NCBI GenBank assembly: GCA_900095095.1
Contig: FMBT01000179.1
Coordinates: 1-58,781, forward strand
Direction of reading: 5' to 3'
Source: Fragilariopsis cylindrus CCMP1102
Taxonomy: Eukaryota; Bacillariophyta; Bacillariophyceae; Bacillariales; Bacillariaceae
Length of the DNA stretch: 58,781 bases
Positions 58,602 to 58,781 of the stretch are shown one piece after another (position 1 is the first letter of the stretch; each line of letters opens with the position of its first letter). The translations under genes and the position numbers were made by a program. The notes under the pieces are model-generated. The model was not told the DNA's origin and ran no database searches. It saw only the letters and a list, made by a program, of their open reading frames with translations.

Positions 58602-58781
58602 CTACGAAAGCATTTCTTTCACAAGATGAGACGCTCCATCGTATTCTCCGACGAGCCATAGAATATAGCGCACATCTACACCAATGGATCGTGAGTAGTC
58701 TTTGCTCCATTTAAATTCATTCATTAGTCCTTGCCTTTGGCGATCAAAATTAATAGCAACAAACTCTCCATCCGCATTCCA
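58602..58781 (-). CDS. 3' end of an unidentified gene
   Basis: Reading leftward from the window edge, an open frame of 59 codons (AINFDRQRQGLMNEFKWSKD, IGVDVRYILWLVGEYDGA) ends at the TAG at 58602-58604. Codon use and composition look coding and it is in phase with no internal stop. No family recognised; the rest lies outside. Confidence 0.55.
   Translation of the reverse strand, partial: WNADGEFVAINFDRQRQGLMNEFKWSKDYSRSIGVDVRYILWLVGEYDGASHLVKEMLS

Noticed and set aside
1-58781. tRNA genes, snRNAs, CRISPR arrays and bacterial operon signals
   Set aside because: Scanning for B-box (GGTTCRANNCC) on both strands, U2/U6 cores and spaced short repeats gave no convincing hit; the DNA is eukaryotic, so Shine-Dalgarno sites and operons do not apply. 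A tRNAscan or Infernal run could still find a missed RNA.

Overview
This is nuclear DNA of a microalga, most likely a diatom (stramenopile); a pennate species is a guess. The evidence: protein genes with short GT-AG introns, no operons, AT-rich spacers and many trinucleotide repeats coding Asn, Gln, Thr, Ser and Asp runs. Two proteins start with a signal peptide followed by a Phe-Pro context like the diatom plastid-targeting motif. There is also a decayed Ty1/copia reverse-transcriptase piece and several secreted families without animal or plant relatives that I recognise. I cannot name the species.

Layout. 1-11 kb: a secreted protein cut by the window edge (-), a myristoylated calcium-dependent protein kinase (-), a 2OG-Fe(II)-oxygenase-like protein (-), an N-terminal half of a SPF45/DRT111 splicing factor (+), a Cys-rich type II membrane protein (-), then a repeat-rich spacer. 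11.7-24 kb: a multi-pass membrane protein (+), a NnrU/Z-ISO-like protein (-), a copia fragment (+), a four-exon, possibly GPI-anchored berberine-bridge-type FAD oxidase (-), an alpha/beta hydrolase (+) and PUS10 (-). 24-35 kb: an unusual SDR (+) convergent with an uncharacterised family member (-), an ERCC4-domain nuclease with a C-terminal zinc finger (-) between direct repeats, an acidic tail-anchored protein (+), a sulfotransferase-like type II protein (-), a decayed multi-frame relic (-) and a full-length 5S rRNA gene (-). 35-58.8 kb: a THOC6-like WD40 protein (+), a LamG-like type I membrane protein (-), an FAD monooxygenase (+), a RecQ helicase with an N-terminal zinc finger (+), valyl-tRNA synthetase (-), RAMP4/SERP (+) whose first coding exon is only the ATG, an SLC33A1 acetyl-CoA transporter (-), a three-domain YbaK/OB/DEDDy-exonuclease protein (+) and the 3' end of a further gene (-).

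Many clearly functional genes (CDPK, RecQ, ValRS, SLC33A1, FAD monooxygenase, the YbaK-exonuclease gene and others) are broken by single-base frameshifts, more than 25 in all. Nearly every one is repaired by adding one base, often in a short homopolymer. This looks like uncorrected long-read deletion error rather than pseudogenes, and the CDS coordinates below run across these breaks.

The most interesting items are the YbaK-OB-exonuclease fusion, the ERCC4 plus zinc-finger nuclease bounded by about 125-bp direct repeats, and a two-block sequence module shared in inverted orientation upstream of two convergent genes (23972-24044 and 27641-27694). The dispersed 5S gene, the ATG-only exon of RAMP4 and the recurrent intergenic palindrome TTAGCGCTA also deserve a look. 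Neighbouring genes do not form an evident pathway, although PUS10, ValRS and the YbaK-exonuclease protein all plausibly act on tRNA.
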